Source of the DNA: Dysgonomonas sp. HGC4
Lineage (GTDB): Bacteria > Bacteroidota > Bacteroidia > Bacteroidales > Dysgonomonadaceae
Assembly: GCF_001261715.1 (NCBI RefSeq)
Contig: NZ_CVRU01000158.1
Coordinates: 104,598-168,597, forward strand
Reading direction: 5' to 3'
DNA: 64,000 bases
In this document: piece after piece, positions 43,829 to 53,974 of the stretch
Numbering within the stretch: the stretch's first letter is position 1
Layout: every line of letters begins with the position of its first letter
The notes under the pieces: model-generated
What the model was told of the DNA's origin: nothing
Database searches by the model: none
Seen by the model: only the letters and a program-made list of their open reading frames with translations
Position numbers and translations under genes: made by a program

Positions 43829-45799
43829 ATGAATATAATTAAATTCGTTTCCACACTTATTATTATTTTGTCTTGTTATACAGCTTACGGACAGTCAGCA
43901 ACTGATCCTGTATTGATGCGAATCAACGGAGAACAAATTACTGTATCTGATTTTAAATATGCTTACAACAAAGCCGATAATAGTAACTCTACGAAAGGAC
44001 AATCAATCGATCAGTTTTTAGAATCGTTTATTAACTTCAAGCTAAAAGTCGCAGAGGCCAAAAATTTGCGATTAAACGAAGATCAATCGTTCAAAAAGGA
44101 GTATTCCACATACCTAGATCAAACCCAAAAACTATACACAACAGATACAATATCTACGAATACAATTGCCCGAAAAATCTATGACAGATTAGGTCAAAAT
44201 ATTCAGATAAGTCAGTTATTTATAGCTTTTCCAAAAGGAAATATCTTACCAAAAGATACTCTTGAAGCATACAATAAGATTGTATCTATAAGAGAATCAG
44301 CGATCGATGGAGGTGATGAAAAATTTGAAGAGTTAGTTCTCCAATTTTCGAACGACAGCGTTAGCACAAACTCTAGCATACCGGGATATCTAGGGTGGAA
44401 GACAGCCTTAATGTTACAACAAGATATAGAAGAAGCTATATACAATGCAGACCTAAATACAATATCGCAACCCATAAGAACTAATGATGGATATTACCTA
44501 ATAAAGGTATTCAACAAGAGAAAAGATTTAGGACAGTTACACCTTGCTCATATATTTTTACCTTATCCTTATGAGGATTCGGATCAAAATCAGAAAGACA
44601 GTGTTCGTAATCAAGCCCTCGAAGTATATAATAAATTAATATCCGGAGCTGATTTTGACCAGACGGTTTTTAGATACTCTGCTGATAAACAGACCGCCGA
44701 TCGGGGTGGTGTATTAGGATGGTTTGGTGTAAGCAACCCAATACCCACAGTTTTTGAAGCTCCTCTTTTCAACCTCAATATAGGCGAGGTATCACCTCCT
44801 TTGGAAATGGATTATGGCTTCCATATTTTCAAAAATCTAAACAAAGTAGCTTTACTACCTTGGGAAGAGATGAAAAAAGACATTACAAAATCTGTCACGC
44901 AAAGCGATAGAAACGAATTTGTAAAGAAATTACAGAGAGAAAGATTATCAGAAGAATATCCGTATATCGTAAATTCGCTTGTATATAATCAACTTCAATC
45001 AATAGCAAACAACTTTCACATTGCCGATTCTGCTTATTTTGAAAAGATTGCCTATCTGGATAATCAGGTTTTATTATCAATTGGATCTCAAAACTACACA
45101 GTAGTTGACTTTATCGACTTTTTGGTAGAAGACCCAGAGACCAATTTTACATTGTCAACAGATATTTTATCATACAAAGTGAACGATTTTATTCTGGCTA
45201 AACAGCAAGAAGTTCAAAAATCAACGCTTGCGGATAGATACCCTGAATTTCGCCATCTTACCCAAGAGTATTATGAGGGGATTTTGCTATTTAATGTAAT
45301 GAATCAGGAAGTATGGGAGAAAGCTCAAAATGATACAGAGGCATTACAAGAGTTATTCGATAAAGACCCGATGAAATACAAATGGGATTCGCCAAAGTAT
45401 AAAGGATATGTAATTCATGCAAGAGATAAAGCCACCATACAAAAGGCTGAAAACTTGATAAAAGAGCATAAAGGTTCTCCCGATTTACAACAAATCTTAA
45501 CCAAGAACCTGAATATAAATAAAGAGCCATCTGTTTATATTGAAAAAGGGTTATGGGGCAAGGGCGACAACGGGTTTATTGACAGGACTATTTTCAAAAC
45601 AAAGAACAATAGAGAGATAATAGGCTATCCTAAATTTATAGTAGAAGGAAGATTAATAAATGCTCCTGAAACTTTAGATGATGCCAGAGGGCAAGTTGTT
45701 GCAGATTATCAATCTATGATCGAGAAAGAATGGATAAAGAATCTCCACAATAAATATAAAGTAGAGATTAACAAAGATGTGCTACAAAGTATAAAATAA
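43829..45799 (+). CDS. Peptidyl-prolyl isomerase with two parvulin domains
   Basis: From the ATG at 43829 (a TTG lies seven codons upstream) the protein has 656 residues. A signal peptide ends near AYGQS. A SurA-like N-terminal chaperone region follows, then two parvulin (PpiC-type) domains: one around YLGWKTALMLQQDIEEAIY and one with AHIFLPYP, GGVLGWFG and DYGFHIFKN. The C-terminal third is not a recognised domain. It would act in the periplasm as a folding helper for outer-membrane proteins. It is the first of three related genes in a row, ending in the OstA-like gene. Confidence 0.9.
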   Translation: MNIIKFVSTLIIILSCYTAYGQSATDPVLMRINGEQITVSDFKYAYNKADNSNSTKGQSIDQFLESFINFKLKVAEAKNLRLNEDQSFKKEYSTYLDQTQKLYTTDTISTNTIARKIYDRLGQNIQISQLFIAFPKGNILPKDTLEAYNKIVSIRESAIDGGDEKFEELVLQFSNDSVSTNSSIPGYLGWKTALMLQQDIEEAIYNADLNTISQPIRTNDGYYLIKVFNKRKDLGQLHLAHIFLPYPYEDSDQNQKDSVRNQALEVYNKLISGADFDQTVFRYSADKQTADRGGVLGWFGVSNPIPTVFEAPLFNLNIGEVSPPLEMDYGFHIFKNLNKVALLPWEEMKKDITKSVTQSDRNEFVKKLQRERLSEEYPYIVNSLVYNQLQSIANNFHIADSAYFEKIAYLDNQVLLSIGSQNYTVVDFIDFLVEDPETNFTLSTDILSYKVNDFILAKQQEVQKSTLADRYPEFRHLTQEYYEGILLFNVMNQEVWEKAQNDTEALQELFDKDPMKYKWDSPKYKGYVIHARDKATIQKAENLIKEHKGSPDLQQILTKNLNINKEPSVYIEKGLWGKGDNGFIDRTIFKTKNNREIIGYPKFIVEGRLINAPETLDDARGQVVADYQSMIEKEWIKNLHNKYKVEINKDVLQSIK

Positions 45800-45849
45800 G
45801 GTATATTTCTTACATCAGAAATATGTATCATACCATAAAAAACGGCAAA

Positions 45850-46755
45850 ATGATTAAACAGAAAAGAAAATCAGAAGTTTATGTTATACTGATAATATCA
45901 GTCATAACATCAGTATTTGCTGCCTGCTCCTCTAAATCGGAGGCAAACCCAGACAAGGCAAACCATCCGATAGTTTCCGTTAATCAAAAAACGTTGTATC
46001 AAGCTGATATAGAAACTGCTATACCTGAGGGGCTAAGTGCTGCCGATAGTACTACTGCTGCTGATGCTTATATAAAAATGTGGATTAATGATGAGTTGAT
46101 TTACGAAAAGGCTAAGCAGAATGTGACCGATCAGGACAGAATAAACGAACTTGTGGAGAATTACCGTCAATCGCTGACTGTCTTTACATATCTTGAACAA
46201 TTACTGAAAGAGGAACTATCGAAAAAAATATCGGAAAGCGAATTGAAGGATTATTATGACAAACATCCTGAAAGCTTCGAATTAGAATCGAGTCTTGTTA
46301 AAGGATTATTCCTGAAAATTCCCCGCTCATCTAATGAGGTGAACAATTTCAGACAATGGTATCAGTCGAAATCAGAAAGTGCTAAAGAAAAAATAGAGAA
46401 AGCTTCATTCCAGAATGCTGTTATCTATGATTATTTTTACGATCGTTGGGTCAATTTTGATGATATTGCAACCAACATTCCTACTCCGATAAGTAATGTA
46501 GATCAGTTTGTGAAAACAAATAAGAATTTCGAGACACAAGACTCTCTATATGTTTATCTTCTCCATATCGAAGAATTTGCCCCATCGGGAACAACAGCTC
46601 CTTATGAATATGCCAAACCTCAAATAACCGATATTTTGATCAATAAACATAGAGAATCTTTCCTGAAACAGATCGAAACAGATTTGTATAAGAAGGCTAC
46701 GGATGCAGATGAGATAAAATTCTATCAAAAAAAGGAGAATAACACCAAGAAATAG
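45850..46755 (+). CDS. SurA-like periplasmic chaperone lipoprotein
   Basis: From the Met at 45850 (an ATG at 45823 is possible) the protein has about 301 residues. It has a basic start, a hydrophobic segment and lipobox VFAAC, so it is a lipoprotein. The mature part resembles the SurA N-terminal chaperone fold: IVSVNQKTLYQADIETAI, DAYIKMWINDELIYEKA, LLKEELSKKISESELKDYYDKHPE. No clear parvulin active-site core is visible, so it may be a chaperone without isomerase activity. It lies 24-50 bp after the two-parvulin gene and is probably co-transcribed. Confidence 0.82.
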   Translation: MIKQKRKSEVYVILIISVITSVFAACSSKSEANPDKANHPIVSVNQKTLYQADIETAIPEGLSAADSTTAADAYIKMWINDELIYEKAKQNVTDQDRINELVENYRQSLTVFTYLEQLLKEELSKKISESELKDYYDKHPESFELESSLVKGLFLKIPRSSNEVNNFRQWYQSKSESAKEKIEKASFQNAVIYDYFYDRWVNFDDIATNIPTPISNVDQFVKTNKNFETQDSLYVYLLHIEEFAPSGTTAPYEYAKPQITDILINKHRESFLKQIETDLYKKATDADEIKFYQKKENNTKK

Positions 46756-46851
46756 TAGGCTGACAAAGGCTTATAACTTCTTTTAATATATTCCAAATAT
46801 AACTTCAACCTATTATTGCTATATTTACGCCTCTTTTAATAATATACAAGG

Positions 46852-48222
46852 ATGACCGTTTTAAAGAAAGCATTACTGTTTTTTAGCTTAATAAGCTCTA
46901 TTTCATTTAATTTGAAAGCCCAAGACAATGTTATTGATCAGGTGGTTTGGGTAATTGGAGACGAGGCCCTTCTCAAATCCGATATCGAAGGAGTAAAATT
47001 GCAAATGCAACTTGAAAAAGAGCATTTTGATGGTGATCCATATTGTATAATACCCGAGCAATTGGCAGTTCAAAAACTATTTCTGCATCAAGCCAAATTA
47101 GACAGTATTGAAATTAGCGCAGGCGATGTTTCAAGAATGGTAGAAAGAGAAGTAAACAGAAGGATAGCAATTGTTGGCTCACAAGAAAAACTCGAAGAGT
47201 ATTCGCATAAAACGATAAGCGAATTGCGCGAAGAGCTAAGAGAGCCAATGCGCGATAATCAAATCATACAGGAAGTTAAGCAAAAAATAGTTGGTAATAT
47301 AAAACTAACTCCATCTGAGATTAGAAATTATTATACAGAATTACCACAAGATAGTTTACCATTTATTCCAACAACAGTACAAGTTGAAATCATCACGATG
47401 CTTCCGACTATACCTGTTGCTGAAATAGATGCTGTAAAAAATCGATTGAGAGAGTTTACCGATAGAGTAAATAAAAAAGAATCGAGCTTTTCAACATTAG
47501 CTTTATTATATTCTGAAGATGTGGAATCGGCTAAAAGAGGTGGTGAACTTGGATATATGGGACGTGCACAACTTGTTCCCGAATATGCCAATGCTGCATT
47601 TATGCTAAATGACCCTCAGAAAGTATCAAATATTGTAGAGTCTGAGTACGGTTTTCACATCATACAGCTTATCGATAAAAGAGGTGACCGTATAAATACA
47701 CGTCATATTTTATTAAGTCCTAAAGTTCCTGCTGAAGAATTAAAAAAGACTACAACTCGTATGGACTCCCTTCTTATGGATCTTCAGGCTAAGAAATTTA
47801 CGTTCGAAGAAGCCGCTACACACATTTCGGCAGACAAAGACTCACGTAACAACAAGGGTCTTATGGTAAATAAGAACGACTACAGTAATTATGGAGGAAC
47901 ATCACACTTCGAGATGCAAGATCTACCATTACAAGTATCTAAAGTTGTAGATAAAATGGCAGTAGGAGAAATGTCTAAACCCTTCACTATGCTTAACAAC
48001 AATGGAAAAGAAGTTGTTGCAATTGTAAGACTAAAAGGAAGAATTGATGCTCACAAAGCCAACCTTTCGGATGACTATCAGGTAATGAAATCGATTGTTG
48101 AAGGCAGAAAAAGAGATGATGTTCTTAAGAAATGGGTACAAGATAAAATTAAGACAACCTACGTAAGAATTAACGATGATTGGAAAAACTGTGACTTCCA
48201 ATACTCGGGTTGGATTAAATAA
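46852..48222 (+). CDS. surA: Periplasmic peptidyl-prolyl isomerase SurA
   Basis: The 456-residue protein has a signal peptide ending LKAQ and a SurA N-terminal domain (IDQVVWVIGDEALLKSDIEG). Two parvulin domains follow: the first with LYSEDVESAKRGGELGYMGR and YGFHIIQLIDKRGD, the second opening NTRHILLSPKV. It escorts unfolded outer-membrane proteins to the assembly machine. Both catalytic-type domains seem complete in length. It is third in the parvulin cluster and is followed by an OstA-like gene after 120 bp. Confidence 0.93.
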   Translation: MTVLKKALLFFSLISSISFNLKAQDNVIDQVVWVIGDEALLKSDIEGVKLQMQLEKEHFDGDPYCIIPEQLAVQKLFLHQAKLDSIEISAGDVSRMVEREVNRRIAIVGSQEKLEEYSHKTISELREELREPMRDNQIIQEVKQKIVGNIKLTPSEIRNYYTELPQDSLPFIPTTVQVEIITMLPTIPVAEIDAVKNRLREFTDRVNKKESSFSTLALLYSEDVESAKRGGELGYMGRAQLVPEYANAAFMLNDPQKVSNIVESEYGFHIIQLIDKRGDRINTRHILLSPKVPAEELKKTTTRMDSLLMDLQAKKFTFEEAATHISADKDSRNNKGLMVNKNDYSNYGGTSHFEMQDLPLQVSKVVDKMAVGEMSKPFTMLNNNGKEVVAIVRLKGRIDAHKANLSDDYQVMKSIVEGRKRDDVLKKWVQDKIKTTYVRINDDWKNCDFQYSGWIK

Positions 48223-48342
48223 ATCAGTACCACAACTTATTACTTGCGAGTAATAGAAACCCTGAGATTTATTTTGTAGGACTTAAACAATTTACATCTT
48301 TGCTACATAAGAATAAACTTCTTGATAGCAAGTACAAAAAAG

Positions 48343-49998
48343 ATGAACAACGATATAAAGAATTCTCCAAGAAACAGGCGCAAAATGCACATAGCAGCTA
48401 TTTTGTGCCTGCTTGTTCTATATACCTCGGCTCAAGCTTGGGTACAACAGCAGAAGCCTCAACATCCTATAACCCCTCAAACGGCAGCATCGGCAGCTAA
48501 CAAGAAGGTTATACAGCTAATTCAAGCAGAAACTCTGAATAAAAGAATTGGCTTCGACCCTCAAATCTTAATAGACAATGTAGTTCTGTATCACGATGGA
48601 GCTTTTATGTATTGTGACAGTGCTTATCTGGATGAGGCCACTAACCAATTTGAAGCATTCGGGACAGTACGTGTCGAACAAGGAGATACACTCTTTCTTT
48701 ATGGCAGTTATCTTCAATATGATGGAAACACCCAATTGTTACGAGTAAGAAACAATGTGCGTCTGGTAAACAGAGATATAACATTATTTACTGATAGTCT
48801 AGATTATGACAGACTAAGCAATATTGGCTATTACTTTGATGGAGGTATGCTAGTAGATTCTTTAAATGAACTGACTTCATTTTGGGGACAATATGAACCG
48901 ACTAAACAGCTTGCATTATTTAGAGACAGTGTGAAGCTTACAAATGATAAGTTTGTGATGTTTACCGATACTTTGTTGTATAATACAAACAGTAAAGTTG
49001 CTACCATACTGGGTCCTACACGAATAGAATCGGATAGTGCAACCATATATTCAACCAGAGGTTGGTATGACACCACCAATGAGCTTTCTCTACTTTTGGA
49101 TCAATCACGTATTATCAACAAAGAAGGAAACCGAATATTAATAGGCGACTCTATCTCTTATCATAAAAAGGACGGATACGGAGAAGTTTTCGGTAATATG
49201 TTCCTGCAAGATACCATCAAGAAGATAATACTTACAGGCAATTATGGTTACTATAACGAAATCACGAATTACGCAATGGCAACCGACTCAGCTCGAGCCA
49301 TTGAATACTCACAACCTGATAGTTTGTTTCTTCATGGGGATACCCTTAAACTTATAACAGATTCGATATTTAGGGAAATAAAAGCCTATCATAATGTAAG
49401 GTTCTTTCGTACCGACTTGCAAGGAGTATGCGACTCATTGTTATTCAAAACAAAAGATTCGATTCTCTACATGTATAAGAATCCTGTTCTATGGAATGAA
49501 AATAATCAGATATTAGGAGACTCCATCAGTATATTCTTCAATGACAGTACTATTGACAGGGCTCACGTAAGACCTAACGCTTTTTCAATAGAACAGAAAG
49601 ATTCTATACACTTCAATCAGTTGAAGGGGCGGAGTCTGAAAGCATTCTTTGACAATAAACAAATTAAGCATATTCTAGTAGAAGGAAATGCCGAGTCGAT
49701 ATTCTATCCCGAAGAAAAAGATCAATCTATGATGGGAATGAATCAGACCGAGAGCAGTTACTTGTCTATTGACTTTAAAGATAAAAAGATAGAAAAGCTC
49801 AAACTTTGGCCTAAAGCAACGGGAAAGATGATTCCTCTCTCAGACTTAAAACCTGACCAGGGCAGATTACCGGACTTCGAATGGCTCGATTATTTACGCC
49901 CTCTTGATAGGGATGATGTATTCAGAAAAGTGAAGCGAAAAGGCGGTTTCGATCCTCGTAAGCCAAGATCAAACGTACCCGCTCCACCTGCGAACTAG
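48343..49998 (+). CDS. OstA-like LPS-transport protein
   Basis: From the ATG at 48343 the protein has 551 residues; an upstream TTG in the frame is unlikely. A signal segment (MHIAAILCLLVLYTSAQA) lies after a basic start. The body is made of repeated short beta-strands with D-S/T-L-x-Y-D/N patterns (FMYCDSAYLD, LFTDSLDYDRL, MFTDTLLYNT), the OstA_2 jellyroll type that bridges LPS across the periplasm. Its place after the outer-membrane-protein chaperones and before mutL is, to my knowledge, common in Bacteroidetes. The Pro/Arg-rich end is probably flexible. Confidence 0.9.
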   Translation: MNNDIKNSPRNRRKMHIAAILCLLVLYTSAQAWVQQQKPQHPITPQTAASAANKKVIQLIQAETLNKRIGFDPQILIDNVVLYHDGAFMYCDSAYLDEATNQFEAFGTVRVEQGDTLFLYGSYLQYDGNTQLLRVRNNVRLVNRDITLFTDSLDYDRLSNIGYYFDGGMLVDSLNELTSFWGQYEPTKQLALFRDSVKLTNDKFVMFTDTLLYNTNSKVATILGPTRIESDSATIYSTRGWYDTTNELSLLLDQSRIINKEGNRILIGDSISYHKKDGYGEVFGNMFLQDTIKKIILTGNYGYYNEITNYAMATDSARAIEYSQPDSLFLHGDTLKLITDSIFREIKAYHNVRFFRTDLQGVCDSLLFKTKDSILYMYKNPVLWNENNQILGDSISIFFNDSTIDRAHVRPNAFSIEQKDSIHFNQLKGRSLKAFFDNKQIKHILVEGNAESIFYPEEKDQSMMGMNQTESSYLSIDFKDKKIEKLKLWPKATGKMIPLSDLKPDQGRLPDFEWLDYLRPLDRDDVFRKVKRKGGFDPRKPRSNVPAPPAN

Positions 49999-50007
49999 AA
50001 GAATACC

Positions 50008-50015
50008 TATATTTG
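50008..50015 (+). promoter_or_regulatory. -7 promoter element of mutL
   Basis: TATATTTG matches TAnnTTTG, about 90 bp before the mutL ATG. Confidence 0.5.
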
Positions 50016-50104
50016 CACTAGGTAAGCAGAATACACAATTACAGAAAGACTCTTACAGTTTTTTTGCAGAATCTTAGATAAAAGCAAACTCAACGACTAA
50101 AGCA

Positions 50105-51949
50105 ATGAATGATATTATACATTTACTTCCCGATTCAATAGCCAACCAAATAGCTGCCGGTGAAGTTGTACAACGCCCGGCATCTATAGTCAAAGAGCTT
50201 CTCGAAAATTCGATTGATGCAGGAGCTACAAGCATACAACTTATAATAAAGGATGCAGGACGTACATTAATACAAGTCATAGACAATGGCAAAGGTATGT
50301 CGAGTACCGATGCACGATTGGCTTTCGAGAGACATGCAACCTCTAAAATCCGTACTGCAGAAGACTTATTCGCCTTACGCACCATGGGATTCCGTGGAGA
50401 AGCTTTGCCATCTATTGCTGCTGTGGCACATGTTGAGCTAAAAACAAAACGTAAAGAAGATCAAGTAGGTACACATCTTGTTATTGCAGGATCTACCGTA
50501 GAGAAACAAGACGAAATTGTTTGTGCAGACGGAAGTAACTTTGCTATCAAGAATATTTTCTTCAATGTTCCTGCACGCCGTAAGTTCTTAAAATCGAACG
50601 AAACCGAACGTAAAAATATACTTACCGAACTCGAAAGGGTTGCTATGGTAAACTCCGAGATTGAATTTTCGTTTATCGAAAATGATATTGAAGTTATAAA
50701 ATATCCTGCCTCTAATCTCAAACAACGCATTATCAATGTAATTGGTAAAAACTTCAATCAACAATTAATCTCGATTGAGATAGAAACCACCATTGCTAAA
50801 ATATATGGTTTTGTAGGCAAGCCCGAATCGGCTCGCAAAGCCCGTGCTCAACAATACTTCTTTGTGAATGGCAGATACATGCGTCATCCATATTTTGCAA
50901 AAGCTATAACATCAGCATTTGCACCACTAATACCCGTTGGAGAGAATCCTAACTTTTTTATTTATATAGAAGTTAGTCCTGATACTATTGATGTAAACAT
51001 ACATCCAACGAAAACAGAGATTAAGTTCGAAAACGAACAACCAATCTGGCAAATACTAGCAGCAACAGTTAAAGAGGCATTAGGCAAATTCAACGAAGTG
51101 CCTACTATTGATTTTGACACACTGGATGCTATTGATATACCAATACATACACCGGGAGTTACGAATGCTGCACGACCACAGGTTAACGTAAATCCTGCCT
51201 ATAATCCTTTTAAATCAGCCTCATCGGGTGGTAACAACCAAGGAGGAGGAAGTAGCTATCAACGCCCTAATTTTGATTGGGAAAGCTTATATAAAGGTTT
51301 CGAAACAGACACCAATATAGATAGTTCGGAAGCAGGAGAAGCGATCGAAATAAGATCATCTGAATCTGATTTGTTTGAAGAAAGCTCAAACTCCCTACAT
51401 TATCAATACAAAAACAGATATATACTTACATCTGTTAAGTCGGGATTGATGATGATAGATCAGCGTAAGGCTCATGTACGCATACTCTTCGATCAGTTTC
51501 TACAAAATATAAAACTTAAAAGAGGTATCTCACAACGAACTCTATTTCCTGAAATAGTAGAATTTTCAGCTTCGGAGGCTGCCATGATTCCTTATTTGTT
51601 AGATGATATAGAAGCCGTAGGTTTCGATCTTAGTAATCTGGGGAATAACTCATACGCCATAAATGGTGTTCCTTCAGAGATTGATAAGATCAACTCAGTA
51701 GAATTGATTCACAATATGGTCACCAAAAGTATTGAAACTGGTAGTGATGTGAAAGACGAAATACAAGAAGCTTTAGCATTATCACTAGCCTATGCTGCTG
51801 CCATACCATACGGACACAGATTAACTAATGACGAGACTAGTGATATCGTAAATCGTTTATTGGCTTCACCATCGCACAAATACACACCTGATGGCAAACT
51901 CATAATTTCAATCTTTGATGATTCGGAGATTGATAGAAGATTTAAATAA
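50105..51949 (+). CDS. mutL: DNA mismatch repair protein MutL
   Basis: The 614-residue protein has a complete GHKL ATPase region: IAAGEVVQRPASIVKELLENSIDAG, IDNGKGM, and RHATSKI with TMGFRGEALPSI. A low-complexity linker (about 360-400, Gly/Ser/Asn-rich) leads to the C-terminal dimerisation domain. The endonuclease motif of MutL, DQHA(x)2E(x)4E, is degenerate here: DQRKAHVRILFD at 452-463, lacking the motif's His and first Glu. It should still couple MutS to downstream factors, but nicking activity is doubtful. Confidence 0.95.
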   Translation: MNDIIHLLPDSIANQIAAGEVVQRPASIVKELLENSIDAGATSIQLIIKDAGRTLIQVIDNGKGMSSTDARLAFERHATSKIRTAEDLFALRTMGFRGEALPSIAAVAHVELKTKRKEDQVGTHLVIAGSTVEKQDEIVCADGSNFAIKNIFFNVPARRKFLKSNETERKNILTELERVAMVNSEIEFSFIENDIEVIKYPASNLKQRIINVIGKNFNQQLISIEIETTIAKIYGFVGKPESARKARAQQYFFVNGRYMRHPYFAKAITSAFAPLIPVGENPNFFIYIEVSPDTIDVNIHPTKTEIKFENEQPIWQILAATVKEALGKFNEVPTIDFDTLDAIDIPIHTPGVTNAARPQVNVNPAYNPFKSASSGGNNQGGGSSYQRPNFDWESLYKGFETDTNIDSSEAGEAIEIRSSESDLFEESSNSLHYQYKNRYILTSVKSGLMMIDQRKAHVRILFDQFLQNIKLKRGISQRTLFPEIVEFSASEAAMIPYLLDDIEAVGFDLSNLGNNSYAINGVPSEIDKINSVELIHNMVTKSIETGSDVKDEIQEALALSLAYAAAIPYGHRLTNDETSDIVNRLLASPSHKYTPDGKLIISIFDDSEIDRRFK

Positions 51950-52064
51950 CTCAGCCTTTCTCATATAAAACAATAGCCTTACATAAAACCCTTTACACTT
52001 CCACTTATAGAAGTACAAAGGGTTTATTTTAACTAAAAAAACGTAAATATTTGTTTCTTTTAGG

Positions 52065-52072
52065 TACTTTTG
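52065..52072 (+). promoter_or_regulatory. -7 promoter element of the fimbrillin-like gene at 52102
   Basis: TACTTTTG matches TAnnTTTG, 30 bp before the ATG. Confidence 0.5.
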
Positions 52073-52101
52073 TATTCCAATACATACACAACTAACAATT
52101 T

Positions 52102-53202
52102 ATGAAAAAATCATTCTTTTTTATTCTATTAAGCTGCTTTATTCTTCTTGGATATTCTTGTAGTAGCGATGACAACAACGTTGTAGGCACTCAGTCCGAA
52201 AATGAATTGAGGGAAGTCTCATTTAACATTAGCAACTTTTCTTCTGAGACCTCAGAAATATCCACTAGATCGAGTTTAGCCGATAATAAGATAAAATACC
52301 TCCGCTATGTAGTATTTAATAGAGATCCAGCTCACCCAGAGATAGAAGGTGAAGTCGTTGAAAGCAATACACTAGAGGGTTCTGATCTTGGTTCAGTCTT
52401 TAAACTTAAAATAAAGAAAGGTAGTTACAGAATTGCTATTTTTGCTTCTGAGTTACCAATAAGATCCGAGAAAGTCAATCCAAACGGAGGATCACTGGGA
52501 TCTTCTGAGCCTATTGAAGCAACTATTATTGAGGATATTACAAATCCTAATAAATTTCATGGATCAATAGATTTTGAAGTAAGCAATACTGATATACAAG
52601 AGACTGTCAAACTAAAAAGGTCTGTAGGCAAAATTACACTAGCAATATCTGATTTAGATAAAGCTCCAAGCGATGTACAAACAATCATACCCATCTTGTG
52701 TGTTACAGATAAGAATGCTCCACAACCATATGCTATGTATTTCCAACCTTCTTATAATCTGATGTATAATGGTGCTAGTGTTTTTTCTGGGGTCGATCCA
52801 GATCATTCACATCTATACTCTAGTATTTATATTGACCGAAGTAAATTCAGCTCAATAAATGAAGAGAATCCTTTCAGTTTTTATATGCTGCAAAATATTA
52901 ATATTAATTATAGTGTTGTTGGAATGTATCCAAGTGCTCCTTTAAGCTATGATTTGTATCTCCAAGGATCGAGAACGAATAAAATAGAAAGACAATATCT
53001 TATAAATCCTACCAGACCAGGAGAAGATGTGAAAAATACGGATGTAGTTTTTATGATCCGTATCAAGGAAGGCATTGTTATAAATCCAAATGAACAAATA
53101 ACAATAAAAGGACTGTTATTTAAAAATAATCAAGGCTTTGACATTACTGTTGATCACGAATGGGGAAACAATACTAACGAAATAATAGACCAACTATTAT
53201 AA
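52102..53202 (+). CDS. Fimbrillin/Mfa2-like lipoprotein
   Basis: The 366-residue protein has a lipoprotein signal with LLGYSC (Cys20) followed by an acidic linker (SSDDNN). The block TVKLKRSVGKITLAISDLDKAP is typical of Bacteroidales fimbria-associated proteins of the FimB/Mfa2 type, which also share a first strand-rich domain like KIKYLRYVVFNRDP. It may anchor or cap a fimbria on the outer membrane. No other fimbrial gene is next to it. It ends in a very strong bidirectional terminator. Confidence 0.72.
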   Translation: MKKSFFFILLSCFILLGYSCSSDDNNVVGTQSENELREVSFNISNFSSETSEISTRSSLADNKIKYLRYVVFNRDPAHPEIEGEVVESNTLEGSDLGSVFKLKIKKGSYRIAIFASELPIRSEKVNPNGGSLGSSEPIEATIIEDITNPNKFHGSIDFEVSNTDIQETVKLKRSVGKITLAISDLDKAPSDVQTIIPILCVTDKNAPQPYAMYFQPSYNLMYNGASVFSGVDPDHSHLYSSIYIDRSKFSSINEENPFSFYMLQNININYSVVGMYPSAPLSYDLYLQGSRTNKIERQYLINPTRPGEDVKNTDVVFMIRIKEGIVINPNEQITIKGLLFKNNQGFDITVDHEWGNNTNEIIDQLL

Positions 53203-53225
53203 AAATCTCTTAAGTACTCACTTAT

Positions 53226-53270
53226 AAAAAAGTGGGGTTATTCACTAATAGCGAATAACCCCACTTTTTT
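53226..53270. terminator. Strong bidirectional terminator
   Basis: The perfect 18-bp arms AAAAAAGTGGGGTTATTC and GAATAACCCCACTTTTTT flank a 9-base loop. It lies between the convergent fimbrillin-like and cysteine-hydrolase genes. Confidence 0.93.
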
Positions 53271-53282
53271 TATTATACCTAA

Positions 53283-53888
53283 CTAATTATTGGCGCTATT
53301 AAAATCTTTTGCATTGACCACCGTAGCATAGAAATAATTTAACGCAGCAAGAAATGCATTATGTACATTTTCTCCACTAACCGTTTTTCCATTAATCTCT
53401 AAGTTAGGAGCGGCACAAGCATCTCCTATAACTGTACAATTATAGCCAAAATCTTTAGCTGCACGAGTAGTTGCATCTACACACATACTTGTCATCATTC
53501 CACAAATAACAAGATCAGATATACCTAACTCTTTTAGATAATCCAGAAGTTCTGTTTCTCTAAAACTATTAGGAAAATGCTTTACAATTATCTTCTCGTT
53601 ATTTAGAGGAGCTACCTCCGAATGAATCTCTACTCCTGGTGTTCCTGGCACAAAAAATGTAGCACCCGGACGATCTGATATATGTTGTATATGTATAACC
53701 GGAAGACCTTCGTTCCTGAATTGTTCTAAAACCAGCTTGGCATTTAAAACGGCTTCATCACTACGCACAAGAGGCATATTTCCTCCTGCAAAGTAATCAT
53801 TTTGTATATCAATTATAACTAATGCTTTTTGTTGTGCATTCATCGTTAATGAGAAAATTAGTAATAGAATAAAACTTATTGTTTTCAT
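53283..53888 (-). CDS. Secreted isochorismatase-family cysteine hydrolase
   Basis: From the Met at 53888 the protein has 201 residues and begins with a signal peptide (KTISFILLLIFSLTMNAQQ); a start at 53954 would hide that signal behind 22 residues. The catalytic triad is visible: Asp in IIDIQNDYF, Lys in IIVKHFPNSF and Cys in CGMMTSMCVDATTR. The zinc-binding DxHxxxH-type motif of nicotinamidase is not seen, so it is probably not PncA despite lying after pncB. The gap to pncB is 86 bp. The substrate is unknown; periplasmic location is inferred from the signal. Confidence 0.88.
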   Translation of the reverse strand: MKTISFILLLIFSLTMNAQQKALVIIDIQNDYFAGGNMPLVRSDEAVLNAKLVLEQFRNEGLPVIHIQHISDRPGATFFVPGTPGVEIHSEVAPLNNEKIIVKHFPNSFRETELLDYLKELGISDLVICGMMTSMCVDATTRAAKDFGYNCTVIGDACAAPNLEINGKTVSGENVHNAFLAALNYFYATVVNAKDFNSANN

Positions 53889-53974
53889 CTTAAATAAATA
53901 ATAGCATTTAATGGCATACGCAACCTTACAAACTGAAGTTGTTATGTTTACCAAAGCAACAAAAGTCTAAGACC

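Noticed and set aside
48300..48500. 66-codon frame overlapping the start of the OstA-like gene
   Set aside because: It is in another frame of a clear gene with signal peptide and family pattern, and ends without any recognisable feature.
53283..53888. Annotation of the cysteine hydrolase as nicotinamidase PncA
   Set aside because: The zinc-binding motif is absent and a signal peptide is present; only the neighbour pncB suggested it.
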